Source: Daphnia carinata (lineage: Eukaryota; Arthropoda; Branchiopoda; Diplostraca; Daphniidae). Taken from it: DNA of 64,000 nt. The translations under genes were made by a program, and so were the position numbers. This document shows, one piece after another, positions 11,701-23,571 of the stretch. Every line of letters starts with the position of its first letter. Positions within the stretch are counted from its first letter, which is position 1. The stretch spans positions 2,084,679-2,148,678 of the forward strand of contig NC_081337.1 in assembly GCF_022539665.2 (NCBI RefSeq), in the 5' to 3' direction. The notes below the pieces were generated by a model. The model was not told the DNA's origin and did no database searches. It saw only the letters and a list, made by a program, of their open reading frames with translations.

Positions 11701-12424
11701 ATAATATTATTGATATTTTTGTAGTGCGATGTATCGTTAGTGACTTTTAAAATATCTCAAAAAAAAGGAAAAATGAGGAAAATGAAACTTAAAAATAGTT
11801 TGTGGACAGTATAGAACCATTATCCTTCAGAGCGGCAATCGGACGTCTTACGACTATGCCACGGTTAACAAAATAAAATTAAAAAGCATAACATGTCGTT
11901 TTGTTTGTAGTCTGCTGTCCCAAATTAGCGTCATGGGGCCTTATGTGAAAAACATAAAAATTGCAAATACCGATTAGATGCATATTTTCACATGATTTTC
12001 ATAAAATATTTAACAGCCATGTAGAGAAAGCTTAAACGTATCTATTGATCCTAATATTATTGATATTGTAGTAGTGTGAGGTATTTTTAGTGATTTCAAA
12101 ATATCTCACAAAAAAGGGAAAAATGAGGAAATGGGGAAAACGAAACTTACAAATAGTGCCTTGACAGTATAGAACCACTAACCTTTACGGTGGCAATCGA
12201 ACGTCTTACGACTCTGCCATGGTTCACAGAAAATAACTAAAATGCTTAACGTTTCTTTTTTTATGTAGTCTGCTGTCCCAAATTAGCGTCACGGGAGCTT
12301 ACGTAAAAAATATAAGAATTAAAATCACCCATTATATAAATATTTTCATATGATTTTCATAAAATATTTAACAGCCATGTAGAGGAAACTTAAACGAATC
12401 TATTTATACCAGTATTGATGATAT
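8776..12424 (+). repeat. ~357-bp tandem satellite array, about eleven units
   Basis: The phrase CTGTCCCAAATTAG, with small variants, recurs near 9066, 9424, 9784, 10144, 10500, 10853, 11210, 11567, 11918 and 12275, giving spacings of 351-360 bp. Units fall into at least three sequence types, ordered a-b-b-d, a-b-d, a-b-b-d. The final unit is cut by the BEL element at 12425 and continues at 29970. There is no coding capacity. Each unit contains a degenerate tRNA-like segment on the minus strand. Confidence 0.9.
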
Positions 12425-12708
12425 TGTTCGGGAGCTCTTCTCAGTTTAAGAATGGATTTGAAGAGTCAAAGATTGACTGCAAGAGAATGTTTATTACTTC
12501 TGACAAATTCGTGTGATCGTCGATAAAGACGCTGTGACAGTGAGAGCGAAGCGATGCGCTTCACGCGGTTTATATAGAAAAAGAACAAAGGCATAGGTAG
12601 GGTAAAGGTGGCAGTCAAGAATGAAACAAAAGAAGGTAGTGAACGCGTACTAATCACCTAGCGCTCAATAAGGGAAATAATAACAAGGTTTAGTTCTTCG
12701 CCGGAACA
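12425..12708 (-). repeat. BEL 3' LTR
   Basis: This 284-bp direct repeat matches 29686-29969 and has TG...CA ends. Purine-rich GGGGGAGGA on the minus strand lies directly inside it (12709-12717), as expected for a polypurine tract. The pol reading frame ends inside this LTR at 12690. Confidence 0.93.
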
Positions 12709-14048
12709 TCCTCCCCCGAGGCTGGTGGTTCCGGAACGGTATCGCCGGCTGAGCTGGATTCCAACAGTGCAAGAGTATCGATTCCACGACGGAACAGACC
12801 TCTTTCGAGCTGCACATCAACGACTCGAACTAGGCCGTCCGATCCCGGGAATACATTTTTGATCCGGCCGATGTTCCATTGTCCACGTCGTAGGCTCTTG
12901 TCGATTTCCAGAACGACGTCTCCTACTTTGAAATTGGGCTGCGGGTTTCTCCATTTCTTTCTTCCGGCCAGGGATTGGAGATAGACCTTCTTCCAAAGGT
13001 CCCAAAATAAATTGGCCATTCTTTGAACATATCTATAATGTTCTCTAGGTAGCGCATCGTCGAAGGTTCCGACCGGCGGGTCGGCACAACTCGGGCGATT
13101 CATAAAATCGTTGGGCGTTAAGAGACGAAAATCGTTCGGGTCGGCACTAGCTGCTGTGAGAGGGCGGCCGTTTAACAGACCGGCCACCTCGTAAAGGAGG
13201 GTACGAAGTGTTTCTTCCGCTGGATATCGCAGCTTCTGACCTTCCAAGTCGAGAGCGGCATATAGCGCCCTTTTCGCGGATCGCACAAGAGACTCGTGTG
13301 CTCCTCCAAAGTGGGGTGTCTTAGGTGGCTGGAATCGCCAGTCAATTTTCTTAGAGTTCATGAAGTCGCTGATGTGCTCGTCGGTGTACAATCTTTGAGT
13401 TTCTTTTCGCAGTTCGTGTTCAGCACCGACGAAATTGGTTCCGTTGTCGGAGTGGATTACACGAGGTTTGCCGTATAGCCCAATGAATCGTCGGAGGCTG
13501 AGAAGAAAGTCGTCCGTAGATAGCGAATTCACGAGATCTAGGTAGACAGCTCTGGTAACGAGACAGGTAAATAGGACAGCCCATCGTTTTGCTGTGCGAT
13601 TTCGTGAGAGGCCTACTTCTAATGGCCCAAACAGATCACATGCGGTGCGAGTGAATGGGGCTGAGCCAGCTTCTAGTCGCGAATCTGGAAGTTCGGCCAT
13701 GAGTTGCTCGCCTGGTTTAGCTCGTTCTCGTTGATACCGTTCGCACTCGCGTCGAATCCTCTTCACCAGTTCCCGGCCTCCAGGTATCCAGAAGTGTTGT
13801 CTAATATAGCTGATCTGGTAGTCCGTTCCGACGTGCTTGAGGTGGATGTGAAATGCTCGTACAATGGTTTTGGTGAAAATATGGTGAACGGGCAGCAGTG
13901 GCGGGTGCAGTTCTTCATAAGGCAATTTAGCTCGCCCGGCTCGGCCACCAAGTCTTAGGAGTCCATCTATCCCGATCACTGGTGCTAGGGAGAGTAAGCT
14001 AGATGTGGGTTGAAGCCATTTTCCTTTCTTCAGGCGATGTTTCTTCAC
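12690..14048 (-). CDS. pol: BEL pol, integrase part
   Basis: The 452-codon frame begins with the BEL linker (GLLRLGGR type), then a zinc-like domain with two histidines (HIHLKHVG) and a single CxxY where the family normally has CxxC (RECERYQRE), so one zinc ligand appears lost. The catalytic core shows D in CDLFGPL, D in HSDNGTNF and E in GGAHESL. A C-terminal chromatin-binding-type region follows. It overlaps the preceding RT frame by 50 bases in another frame (+1), so it needs a frameshift or marks a one-base mutation. Confidence 0.85.
   Translation of the reverse strand: MKKHRLKKGKWLQPTSSLLSLAPVIGIDGLLRLGGRAGRAKLPYEELHPPLLPVHHIFTKTIVRAFHIHLKHVGTDYQISYIRQHFWIPGGRELVKRIRRECERYQRERAKPGEQLMAELPDSRLEAGSAPFTRTACDLFGPLEVGLSRNRTAKRWAVLFTCLVTRAVYLDLVNSLSTDDFLLSLRRFIGLYGKPRVIHSDNGTNFVGAEHELRKETQRLYTDEHISDFMNSKKIDWRFQPPKTPHFGGAHESLVRSAKRALYAALDLEGQKLRYPAEETLRTLLYEVAGLLNGRPLTAASADPNDFRLLTPNDFMNRPSCADPPVGTFDDALPREHYRYVQRMANLFWDLWKKVYLQSLAGRKKWRNPQPNFKVGDVVLEIDKSLRRGQWNIGRIKNVFPGSDGLVRVVDVQLERGLFRRGIDTLALLESSSAGDTVPEPPASGEDVPAKN
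12709..12717 (-). promoter_or_regulatory. BEL polypurine tract
   Basis: On the minus strand, a run of G and A directly abuts the inner edge of the 3' LTR. This is where plus-strand DNA synthesis is primed in LTR retrotransposons. Confidence 0.6.
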
Positions 14049-16247
14049 TAAATGCTTCAGATTGGCACCTTTTTACGAGCTCGTAAAATACTCCCTCAAG
14101 CCTGACCAAGGCTGGGATGTCTTCCACGCTGACCTTGACGTTTTCCCAATCAAATGTGGATGTGGTGGCAGCAACCTGGTGTGATCGTACGGGTCGTATC
14201 TCCTCAACTACGGCCATCCATGGGAGATCGGCGGGCCAGTTTTCTTCGGTTTCATGGAGGAAGTTCGGCCCGTTCCACCAACGTGGAGGGAGACCTTCCT
14301 CTCCAATGGCCGAGCGTGTAGCAATGTCGGATGGGTTTGTTTTGCCCGGCACGAAACGCCATTCTTCTGGTTGAGTCAATGTTTGGATTTCTCCAACTCG
14401 GTGACTGACAAACATTTGATATTTTGACGCGGTTGCCCGAATCCAATTTCTTACAGTACTGCTGTCGGTCCAAAAGTACCGACGGTGTATGATTCGGGTG
14501 ACTGCTCCTTCTACTGAACGTGCTAGACGAGCTGCTTGCAGAGCAGCGTTCAGTTCTAACTTCGGCACAGAGATAGTCCTCTTTGGGGCCAATTTGGTCA
14601 CTGCTCGAACTTGTCGCACGATTGTTCGTCCATCGGAGTAAACGTTCCGAATGTAGATCACGGCGGCGTAGGCTTCTTCCGAAGCATCACCAAAGGCGTG
14701 TAGCTCCGTACGTATAATGTTCTCTTCCTCTGGGAATAAACAGCGTGGGATGTTGAGATCATTCAGCTGTCTTAAAGCGTCAAACCATGCCTCCCACCAA
14801 TCGCGGTCCTCGCTGCTTACGGGATCGTTCCACTGAAGTCCTTTGGTTCCAAGTTCCCTTAACTTGATCTTGGCCTTTACGATAACGGGAGCCGCCATTC
14901 CTTGTGGATCAAACAGACTTGCCACCTTACTTGCGATTCCGACGCGGGTGAAGTCGATGTCGTCTGTTGCGTTCACTCTGAATTTTAGCGTATCCATCTT
15001 AGGATTCCAGTAAACGCCGAGGACCTTTTCGGAGTCGTCTCTGCTGAGTGGGAGCTCGGTCAGGTCACCACTAGAGCCTACGCTTGTAGATGCTAATATT
15101 TTCAGGAAACTTGCAGAATTAGAAATCCAACGTTGGAGGTGCATATCTCCCTTTGCCAGTGTTTCTTTAACGCCTACAGCTTCTTTAATGGCTTCCTCTA
15201 GTGATGTGGCGGAGCTGAGGTAGTCATCTACATACATCTTCGTGTTGATTGCGTCGATGACTCTTGGATCACTGCTAATGTCAGTAGCTATTCTGCGAAT
15301 GGTACTAATCGCAATGAACGGCGAGCAAGTAGCACCAAATGGAAGTCGCTTCATTTCACAAACACGGACTTGTTCCTCCCCGTCCCTTTTCCATAGGAAG
15401 CGAAAGTAGCGCGCGTCTTCTTTTCTCAGTCGTATTCTGCTGAACATGGCTTCTATGTCGGCTGCCCATGCGATACCACCTTCGCGGAATTTAAGGATGA
15501 CAGATACTAGCGGGGTTTGAAGAGCTGGACCGCTGAGGATACTGTCGTTCAAGCATTTCCCCTTGAATGGAGCGGCAGCATCAAATACGACGCGTAACTT
15601 GGGGCCCTTTCTCACACCGTGATGAGCAAGATAGTATTCCGGTGGGCCGTAATCGGTGGTCTCCAGCATCACTGCGTAGCCCTTCTCAAAGTTCCTTTCC
15701 ATGGCTCTTCGGTAGTCTTGCTCAAATGCCGGATCTTCCTTAAATCTGTTCAGCAACGTAGTCAATCTCCGCTCAGCTAAAGGTCTGTTATTCGGTAAAT
15801 CTGGTTCCCCGACCTTCCAAGTGATCGGAACTTCATAGCCAATGATCAATCTGCGCGTTCCACTTTCTAGAACATCGATAGCTTGTTTATCGATTTCGGA
15901 AACACAGTCAATTTTGTGTTCGGTCCCAAAATCTTCGGTATCGCAAAAGCGCCGCATCTGCTGCGCTAGCGCGTCACTGCCTTCTATGTCGGCAAAAACT
16001 GCGTACGTCCTCGCCATCAGGCTTTTGTAGGTATTCTTGATTACTCCTCTGACGATCCATCCCAGGCGGGTCCGGATGGCTGTTGGTTCATCCGCCTGTC
16101 CGATTCGGGATTCAATAGCCGTCATCAAATGCGCTTGATCTATACCAAGGAGGATGTCAACGCACCCACCATTGCTCTCTAATGGCAGATCTGTCAGGTA
16201 GCTCCACCGCTTCTTCAAGGTGTTCCAATCGACGAGTGGTACCGGAG
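13999..16247 (-). CDS. pol: BEL pol, reverse transcriptase and RNase H part
   Basis: The open frame runs from the foldback junction at 16247 to 13999; residues encoded upstream to 16353 are transposon terminal repeat. It begins in the protease-RT linker and has the BEL-type RT core with the catalytic MYVDDYL box near 15220 and an RNase H domain with HAFGDASE near 14690. The other half of the polyprotein lies at 27535-29574. The last 50 bases overlap the integrase frame. Confidence 0.88.
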
Positions 16248-16400
16248 GATTGGCGGAGAAAAAGGCCCAGACGAAAAAGGCCCAGACGAAAAAGGCCCGC
16301 GAAAAAGGCCCATACGAAAAAGGCCCACACGAAAAAGGCCCACTTTTTTCCAAATTGAAAAGTGGGCCTTTTTCTCCATTGGACTGGGCCTTTTTCTCCG
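16248..16400 (+). repeat. Left terminal array of GAAAAAGGCCC motifs
   Basis: Six GAAAAAGGCCC-type 11-12-mers in one orientation (16255-16345) are followed by two in the reverse orientation (GGGCCTTTTTC, to about 16400). The mirror-image array is at 27385-27534. These probably serve as transposase binding sites; that is inference from their repetition. Confidence 0.8.
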
Positions 16401-17514
16401 TTAAATTTCCAAATTCCTACAATCTTTAACATGTTTCCAAAAAAAATTTCCCACCTCCTATTCCGTGGAAGTTGGAATGTACAAAGGTTGCTGAAACCGT
16501 GACTTTCAATAAGGTTTGCCGATGAAACAATGTTAGCGTTTGTACGCTAGGTAATTTATATTTTTTTATTCGGTAGCAATCTGATTTTGAATTATGTTAG
16601 TATATATCTATTGCTAATATCCCGTTAAATAAAGTTCATTTTTCACAATTTTTGTTTATTGAACTACTATAGCTGCTTCAAATATAATATAAGAAATACA
16701 TGTTTTTCGCACTTATCGTGTGAAATTTATATAGTAGTTTTGAAAGTAAAAAAAAAAGAATATTATAATTCAATATTGATTCTCATACCATTTATTTCCT
16801 TATCACATTTTCAATTCTTCACACAATTACAAAGAGCCAAATTAATGTATTAAAATCATAACCTACTGCTATAACTATGCCAGCTAGGCGGTGACTGCTG
16901 ACTGGGATTGGAGCGCTTTTCACCCAAGCAATAAATATTTCGAGCAAAACAGGAATATTTGATTTGCCTAGGAACGTCTATGAGTAAAACTTAAATAGTT
17001 AATGCATTGCTTTTGTTACAGAGCAACCTTTTGTTAAAGAATAACGTCACCTTTAGTACGAGAGAACCATCTACGTCTCTGGTAAGAACGCGCGCTTTTC
17101 CAGCAATTATAAATGATTTTTTACGTTCTTCGTGTCTTGTTTTCCCTTATGCACATTTTCTAGCATCTATTGGTTACCTTATTACACACACATACTACAG
17201 TGAAATATAAGGAAGCTTTGCACTTGACGTTAACAAAGCTACTAACAATTACAAATCCATTGTAATTATTTTATACCATGAAGAACTTTTTTTATGGGAG
17301 TCTGTTATTAGTGAAGACACTAAACCTTTTAAAATGAATCTTAGATTTTGTTTCTTTAAATTTTCCACGGTCATGGAAAGCATGCTAGTGTATTGTTAAA
17401 AAAACTATCACGACATGGCTTGCACATGAAAGAACACGAGTTTAGCTCGTCCATGAGACAGTATCATTATTTCATACGATAAATTTGCCTGTTTTTCTTT
17501 GGTTTATTCACTTA

Positions 17515-19080
17515 ATGTTCTTTCTTTTCAGTTTAATTTTTCTTAATGTTGGTTTGTCTTTTTTTCTGTAGTTATTGTTTTCTCTTTTCCTTTTCTTCGT
17601 TTCGTTCAGCGCAATTTATGTTACTTTCTGATTTGATCTCGTTCATTAATTGATTTGGCAAGCAATTCCACATAGTCTTTTACCTATTGCAAATACAGAA
17701 AGGTTAAAAGTTTTGAAGATCTTACAAATATTTTTGTCAAATTGAAAGTTTACCTGAAAACCTTCAGCTATTTGCAGAGCACCATTTCATGCCTGTTTCT
17801 CTTCAATACTTCTTGCATTTGAACTTCAGCTTGGCCTACCAAGATTTTCATTTTTGGTTTAAGTTTTATTTTCTTTCATTTTAATCGTTGCCACTTCTGG
17901 ATATAAAGTGGTCTTTTTCAGAATGGGTGAGGAATTAGATAGTTCTCCAAAATCGCATTTGCTGGAAACTAGGCAGCCTTCACTGTTAAAAATTGGTGTT
18001 GGCAGTGTACTTGCTAGTCTTGGTTTAGGAATTTCTGTTTTAACAAACTCTGAAAGACCAGAGGTTGATGACACAGAAGCTGCCTTGGTGGCTCAAGCAT
18101 GTTTGGCAATTCAGGACCTTTTCTTCTTACTTTTCCTTTTTAATTTCTTGTTCATTCCCTCTAACTTCCGTTTAAGTTTGATTTTCGTTGTCCTATCAGA
18201 CAATTCCAGCTTTTTCCCTGAAAATCAATGGAATAAACTGGCTGGTCTTCCTTAAATGTAAATGTTAACACATACCTGTTAAGTGTGAGGTGTTCATTCG
18301 GTTTATGTTCTTTCTTTTCAGTTTTCTTTTTCTTAATGTTTGCTTTTCTCGTTTTCTCTTGTTATTCCTTTCTCTTTTCCTATTCTTCGATGCGTTCAGC
18401 CAACTTCTTTTACAATTTGATTTGATTTCATCTTGTTTCTTAATAGATTTAGCAAGCAATTCCACATGGTTTTTTACCTATTGCAATACAGAAAGGTTAA
18501 AATTATTTAAAATCTTACATTGTCAAATTGAAAGTTTACTTGAAAACCTTCAGCTCTTTGCAGAGCACCTTTTCACGCCTGTTTCTCTTCAATACTTCTC
18601 GCATTCAACTTCAGTTTGGCCATCCAAGATTTTCACTTTGGCTTTGTGTTTTTTTTATCGTTGCCACTTTTGAATCTAAAGTGGTCTTGTTCAGAATGGG
18701 TGAGGGATAAGATAGTTCTCCTAAATCAAATTAGCTGAATACTAGGCAGCCTTCACTGTTGAAAATTTGTGTTAGCAGTGTACTTGTTGGTCTTGGTTCA
18801 GGAATACCTGTTTTGACAAACTCTGTCGGATCGGAGGTTGATGACACTGATGCTGCCTCGGTGGCTTGTGCAAGTTTAGCAATTCAGGACCACTTCTTGT
18901 TATTTTTCTTTTTTAATTTCTTCTTCTTCTATTTTTCTAATTTCTTTTAAGTTTGGTTTTCATTGTCCTATTAGACAAATCCAGCCTTTTCCCTGAAAAT
19001 AGATGGAATAAGCTGGCCAGTCTTCCTTAAACGTAAAGATTAACACATACCTGTTAAGTGTGAGGTGTTAGCTGCTAGAC
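17515..19080 (-). repeat. Two tandem ~780-bp exon-bearing units in the left foldback arm
   Basis: On the minus strand the same ~780-bp unit occurs twice (splice-like CCTGTTAAGTGTGAGG at 18275 and again at 19055). Each unit reads as exons separated by introns: a Lys/Glu-rich coiled-coil-like exon, an intron from AACAG|GTATGTG to TTTTCAG, and an exon with a Ser/Thr/Pro-rich stretch (about 17859-18074 and 18750-18850). Stops and frameshifts interrupt them. The mirrored copies are at 24715-26290. Confidence 0.6.
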
Positions 19081-19479
19081 ATTCTTCTTGTTCAACACCA
19101 ACCTTATTGCTATTGAGATCGTCAACTGTAGATACACTTTCAGTTGGAATGTTGGTCAATAAGCTAGCAATGAAAAACTCTTCAGGAGAGAGTTGCTTTT
19201 TAAGAGCGACGATGTCAATGGACCCTCGCGTCTTATAAGGCTCTTGATTTTTAGGGTCCTCATTTCCTACAAATTTTGTTTAGACGTCACTTTCAAGTTC
19301 TTGTTTTCTCTTTTTCTATTTACAAAAACTGCCTCTCATATTATAACCTTTAAACTTTATTATTATTTACCTTGATCTCTCAACATTATCACTGATCACT
19401 CCATAGATCAAACTATACGAAACAATAAGTCTATTGTTATTTTCTTTAGGGAACGGCATTTTGAAGCCAAATCTAGCGT

Positions 19480-19724
19480 CAGGACGCCACAAACAATGGC
19501 GGACGGTGGAAAGCTGTTATTAAAACTTTTAGCTAAAGCTTTATTAAATTCAACAAAATTTAGTTCCTTTGTTATTGTTCTATTATTATAATTCATTATT
19601 ATTGTTATACAAAGGAACTAAATTTTGTTAAATTTGTAATAAAAGAATTAAAAATTTTTAAAATTTATGTTAAAAACCGTCCGCCATTGTTTGTGGCGTC
19701 CTGACGCTAGATTTGACTTGAAAA
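19480..19724. repeat. Centre of the foldback palindrome
   Basis: AAATCTAGCGTCAGGACG on the left and its complement on the right bound a ~240-bp AT-rich core that folds on itself (TAGTTCCTTTG paired with CAAAGGAACTA around ~19585). By itself it looks like a small MITE, but the palindrome continues outward through the flanking arms, so it is also the turning point of the whole foldback. Confidence 0.6.
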
Positions 19725-19966
19725 TGTGAAACAAAAAGACGCGTTGACTCTCACTGTTTCTTTATTGTTCAGCACACTCACACAGAGAGGGGATGAAAAA
19801 ACGTGGTCGAAACGAACAGAGGAACTGAATACAACGCACAAAAAAAAGAAAAGGGGGGGGGGCGTAATAACTACGCACATATATTGCTGTGTTGCCAAAT
19901 AAAAACTGAATTAAACGGATTCTTGGGTAAATGTATAAGCGGCAACGTTTGTATCAATTTTTAACA
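19725..19966 (-). repeat. Copia 3' LTR
   Basis: The LTR has TG...CA ends and matches 24148-24390. The polyprotein stop falls in the first bases of this LTR (minus strand). On the minus strand the G-rich run just inside it (19967-19978) is the expected polypurine tract. Confidence 0.93.
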
Positions 19967-20632
19967 CCCTCCCTCAAACGGTGCAACGTAAGGCCGCTTA
20001 TTGACTCCGATCTTCTCTCTTAACTCCACGAATCTTGGGGCCGGCAATGGTTTTGTCAAAATATCGGCTAGCTGCTGACTTGTTTCCACGTATGTTGCAT
20101 TGATAACCGAGTTTTCCTGTTGCTCACGGATGTAATGATACCGCACGTCTATATGTTTGGTCCGCTTATGAAATTCCGGGTTAAAAACCAATTTGATTGC
20201 GCTCTGGTTGTCACATTTGAGTTCAGTTGGCTGTTGTTGAGGGAAACCGATACTTGCAAGCAGATTCCTGATCCATACCGTTTCTTTAGTTGCTTCGCAG
20301 GCAGCAATGTATTCTGCCTGGGTCGTTGATGTTGCGACAATCGGCTGTTTTTGACTGCACCAAGCAACTGAACCGCGGCCCAAAGTTAAAATGTAGCCAG
20401 TGACTGATCTGCGGGTATCAGGACAACGCGCATAGTCTGAGTCTGTATATGCTATTAGGTTTGTTGGTGTGCTCCCTAAAACCAAACCGTATTCAACTGT
20501 CCCTTTTAAATAGGCCAAGATCCATTTGACAGCTTTCCAATGGGCTGGTCCTGGGCGATCACAAAAACGGGCCACTTGGCCAACGGCGTAGGCTATCGGG
20601 TCTTGTTGTGACTGCTGCGTATAACAGGGCAC
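19961..20632 (-). CDS. pol: Copia RNase H and C-terminus
   Basis: It carries copia RNase H features: YTDSDYARC, the S-T-TQAEYIAA motif with its catalytic Glu, and CDNQSAI. The ADILTKPLP motif marks the polyprotein end. The stop lies at 19961-19963, overlapping the start of the 3' LTR. The first ~15 codons overlap the RT frame, showing a third indel. Confidence 0.88.
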   Translation of the reverse strand: MPCYTQQSQQDPIAYAVGQVARFCDRPGPAHWKAVKWILAYLKGTVEYGLVLGSTPTNLIAYTDSDYARCPDTRRSVTGYILTLGRGSVAWCSQKQPIVATSTTQAEYIAACEATKETVWIRNLLASIGFPQQQPTELKCDNQSAIKLVFNPEFHKRTKHIDVRYHYIREQQENSVINATYVETSQQLADILTKPLPAPRFVELREKIGVNKRPYVAPFEGGC

Positions 20633-21554
20633 CTACTGCTTCACGATAGGGGACCGCCTTCATTTCATCTTCCTGCTCTTTATTTGAAGGACACATAGTT
20701 TTGGTGAGGCAGGTATGTGGGTCTGCTGGTGTGTTCTTTGGATGGCATTCTGCCATTCCGAATTTCTCTAGTACCTTTTTGTGGTGCTCACGTTGTGACA
20801 GAAAAAGAGTTCGCTTCGAACGGTCTCGTGTGATTTCTAAACCAACGAAACGTGTGGCCAGGCTAATTTTCATCTCGAATTGATGTTGAAGATGCTTCAC
20901 AAGTCTGGTCAGTTTGTTTCTCTCGTTGCTCGCGAGCAGGCCGTCATCTACCCAAATTGCTACCACGGTAAAAAACGGACCGTCCAGTTCATAGAAGATA
21001 CAAGGATCTGCTTCGCTTTGTTTAAGACCGTTGGCTACCATACAGTTTGTGAGCATTTGATTCCAAGTTCGCGAAGCTTGTTTTAGTCCATAAATACTTT
21101 TGTTCAGACGACAGACGAGTTCTTCGGATCCTTCCGTGACAAAACCTTGTGGCTGCTCCATGTATAGTTCTTCGGTCAGTACACCATTAAGAAAAGCTGT
21201 TTTTGCATCTATTTGAATAACTTCAAGATCCTTAGATGCAATGATTGATAACACTGCCCGAAGGGAATCGTGCTGCACAACTGGAGCAAAAGTTTCACCG
21301 TAGTCAATTCCCGGCTTTTGTGTAAATCCTTTGGCTACAAGGCGCGCTTTGTAGTGCTGAAACCCATATTCACTTTGTTTAATTTTGAATACCCAACGAT
21401 TTTTGATGGGCTTTCTGTTAGTTGGTCGTGGAACCAAATTCCATGTACTGTTAGCTATCAGAGAATCATACTCTTCTTGCATTGCAGTAATCCAGACGTG
21501 ATTGTCCTTTCCACAGACAGCTTCTTCATACGACATAGGTTCTTTTCGTGACAC
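20559..21554 (-). CDS. pol: Copia reverse transcriptase
   Basis: This is the RVT_2-type reverse transcriptase of Ty1/copia. It has the fingers motif YKARLVAKGFTQ, the AKTAFLNG motif, the KSIYGLKQA motif and the catalytic VDD box in IWVDDGLLAS, with Trp where Tyr is usual. It ends out of frame about 20600; RNase H continues in the next frame. The reading is split from integrase by an indel near 21560. Confidence 0.88.
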   Translation of the reverse strand: MSRKEPMSYEEAVCGKDNHVWITAMQEEYDSLIANSTWNLVPRPTNRKPIKNRWVFKIKQSEYGFQHYKARLVAKGFTQKPGIDYGETFAPVVQHDSLRAVLSIIASKDLEVIQIDAKTAFLNGVLTEELYMEQPQGFVTEGSEELVCRLNKSIYGLKQASRTWNQMLTNCMVANGLKQSEADPCIFYELDGPFFTVVAIWVDDGLLASNERNKLTRLVKHLQHQFEMKISLATRFVGLEITRDRSKRTLFLSQREHHKKVLEKFGMAECHPKNTPADPHTCLTKTMCPSNKEQEDEMKAVPYREAVGALLYAAVTTRPDSLRRWPSGPFL

Positions 21555-21571
21555 TTGTGATTCTTGAGCAC

Positions 21572-23571
21572 CTAAAAGTGCGTTGGTTTGTGGCCCTCCT
21601 CAAGTTGCTCTTCTGGTTCTTCGTCAATGATCCATTCCCCATTCTCCATCCATTTTGGTTTGGATCTATCTCTAGCAGACCGTCGAGCACCTTCGCTAGG
21701 CTGATTTGTTGCGGCATCTGTTCCGTTTCTGTTATTGACTAGTACGGGTGTAGATTGTTGCTCTTCACTTTGTTCATTTTGATCATCGGAGTGTTTTGCG
21801 TTGATTTGTTCTATAGGTTGAGGCTCTGCCGTTGTTTGTGGTTCATCATCGTTTGTTCCAACAGCGATTTCTTCGGCGAAAATGACGTCACGACTGACTT
21901 TCAGCTTACGCGTGCACGGGTTCCAGAATCTGTAGGCCTTTTGTCTTTCATTGTAACCAACAAAAATGGTCTTTTCAGCCTTCGCCTCAAGTTTGTGCCT
22001 GGTTTGATCAGGAATGTGAACATAGGCGATTGATCCAAAAACTCTAAGGTGTGACAAATCGGGTTTTCTTTCATACCATTTCTCAAAAGGAGTTGTATCA
22101 ACGGTGGATGTCAGTGACCTGTTCAGCACATACACAGCACAATGCACGGCCTCAGCCCAGAGCTCCAGTGGAATAGTTTTTGCATGCAGGAGGCTTCTCG
22201 CAGCTTCCATTATAGTCCTATTGTCTCTTTCCGCGACGCCATTCTGCTCGGGAGTCCTGGGAGCGCTGGTCTGATGCATGACATCATGTTTCACGAGATA
22301 TTGCTTAAAGTCATTATTTAGATATTCACCACCGTTGTCTGAACGCAATACCTTTATGTCGTGTCCAGTCTCACTTTTTAGTCGATGGAGGTAGTTTTCA
22401 AAATGTCCTCGAGTTTCAGATTTGTTTTTCATGAAATACACGACTCGGAAACCGCTGTAGTCATCCTTGAAAGCAACAAAGTATCTTGAACCTGAAGGTG
22501 TTGCAACGCTCATTGGTCCACATACATCTGAATGGACAAGCTCTCCTATAGTCTTAGCTCTAGTGCGGCCATTTTTGGGAAAAGGTAGGCGATGACTCTT
22601 ACCATACGCGCATCCTGCGCAGGGTGCTGGAATAGAGGTGTCTCCCATTGTGAGTCCTGTCACCTGTTCGCCGCTAGCCATTTTTCTTACTGTTTCGTAG
22701 TTAATATGTCCAAGCCTCTGATGCCATGTTTCAATTGAGGGCGGACTTGCAGTTAAAGCGAATTCAGGTAAATGCTGGTTCGGCGATGATGTTTCTGCCA
22801 ACATCTCAAGATGGTAAAGCCTCTTATCTGCTCGTGTTCCTATCAGCGTTTCTTCGCCGTTTTTGGATATGCTTACGTTTGTGGCAGTGAACAAGGCGTC
22901 AAAACCAAGATCTGCTGCTGCTCCGATGGAAAACAAGTTTGCTCCGAGTCCAGGGACGAACAGGACATCTCTGATAATTCCCTTTTTCCATTGATTGTTT
23001 AGACGAACTTTAATTGGTATATCTCCCATTCCAACGGCTTGCAGTGGTTGGCTGTCAGAACCGATTCCCTTGATTGACCAATGGGTTGGATTGATTTGTC
23101 GAAAGGAAATGAAGAAACAACGTTGGTCGCTCATGTGAGACGTGCAACCTGAATCTGCATACCAGTCAGTCTTCCTGCGATGCGAAAAATAGGCGAAAGA
23201 CATAAAACAGAAATTGTCATCCAAATTTGAATGTTCGTGTTGTTTTGTCGATCGAGCTACATAAGCTGACGGTGTTGTTTTTTCGTTCAAAGCTGCAGAC
23301 ACGGCTGATGCAATTTCTTCATCTCGATGTTTTTTACGACAGACTTTTTCGCCATGGCCTACTTTCTTGCAATACTCACAGATATGGTCTACCCACTTGT
23401 TCTTCTTTGTGGCTGGATTATTTAGGCGTCCGGGTATAGACTGACGAGCAAAGAAGGCTGCATTTATTTCTTCGGAACCACCGTGGATTTTGCTTATGGT
23501 TTCTTCTTTTAAAAGTCGAGCCGTTAGGGTAGCAATTGTTTGGTCTTCAATAGGGACGCTGTCCCAGGCGG
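21572..23571 (-). CDS. pol: Copia zinc knuckle, protease and integrase
   Basis: Reading on from the A7 slip, the frame has a CX2CX4HX4C knuckle (CEYCKKVGHGEKVC, near 23350), the protease site ADSGCTSH (near 23155), an integrase HHCC domain (HQRLGH ... CAGCAYGK), and the catalytic acids in HSDVCGP, RSDNGGEY and NGVAERD. The frame ends at 21572 just before RT, which continues in another frame, marking a second indel. Confidence 0.88.

Noticed and set aside
8776-12424. Regularly spaced repeats suggesting a CRISPR-like array
   Set aside because: Units are ~357 bp with homologous, not unique, intervening sequence; this is a eukaryotic satellite.
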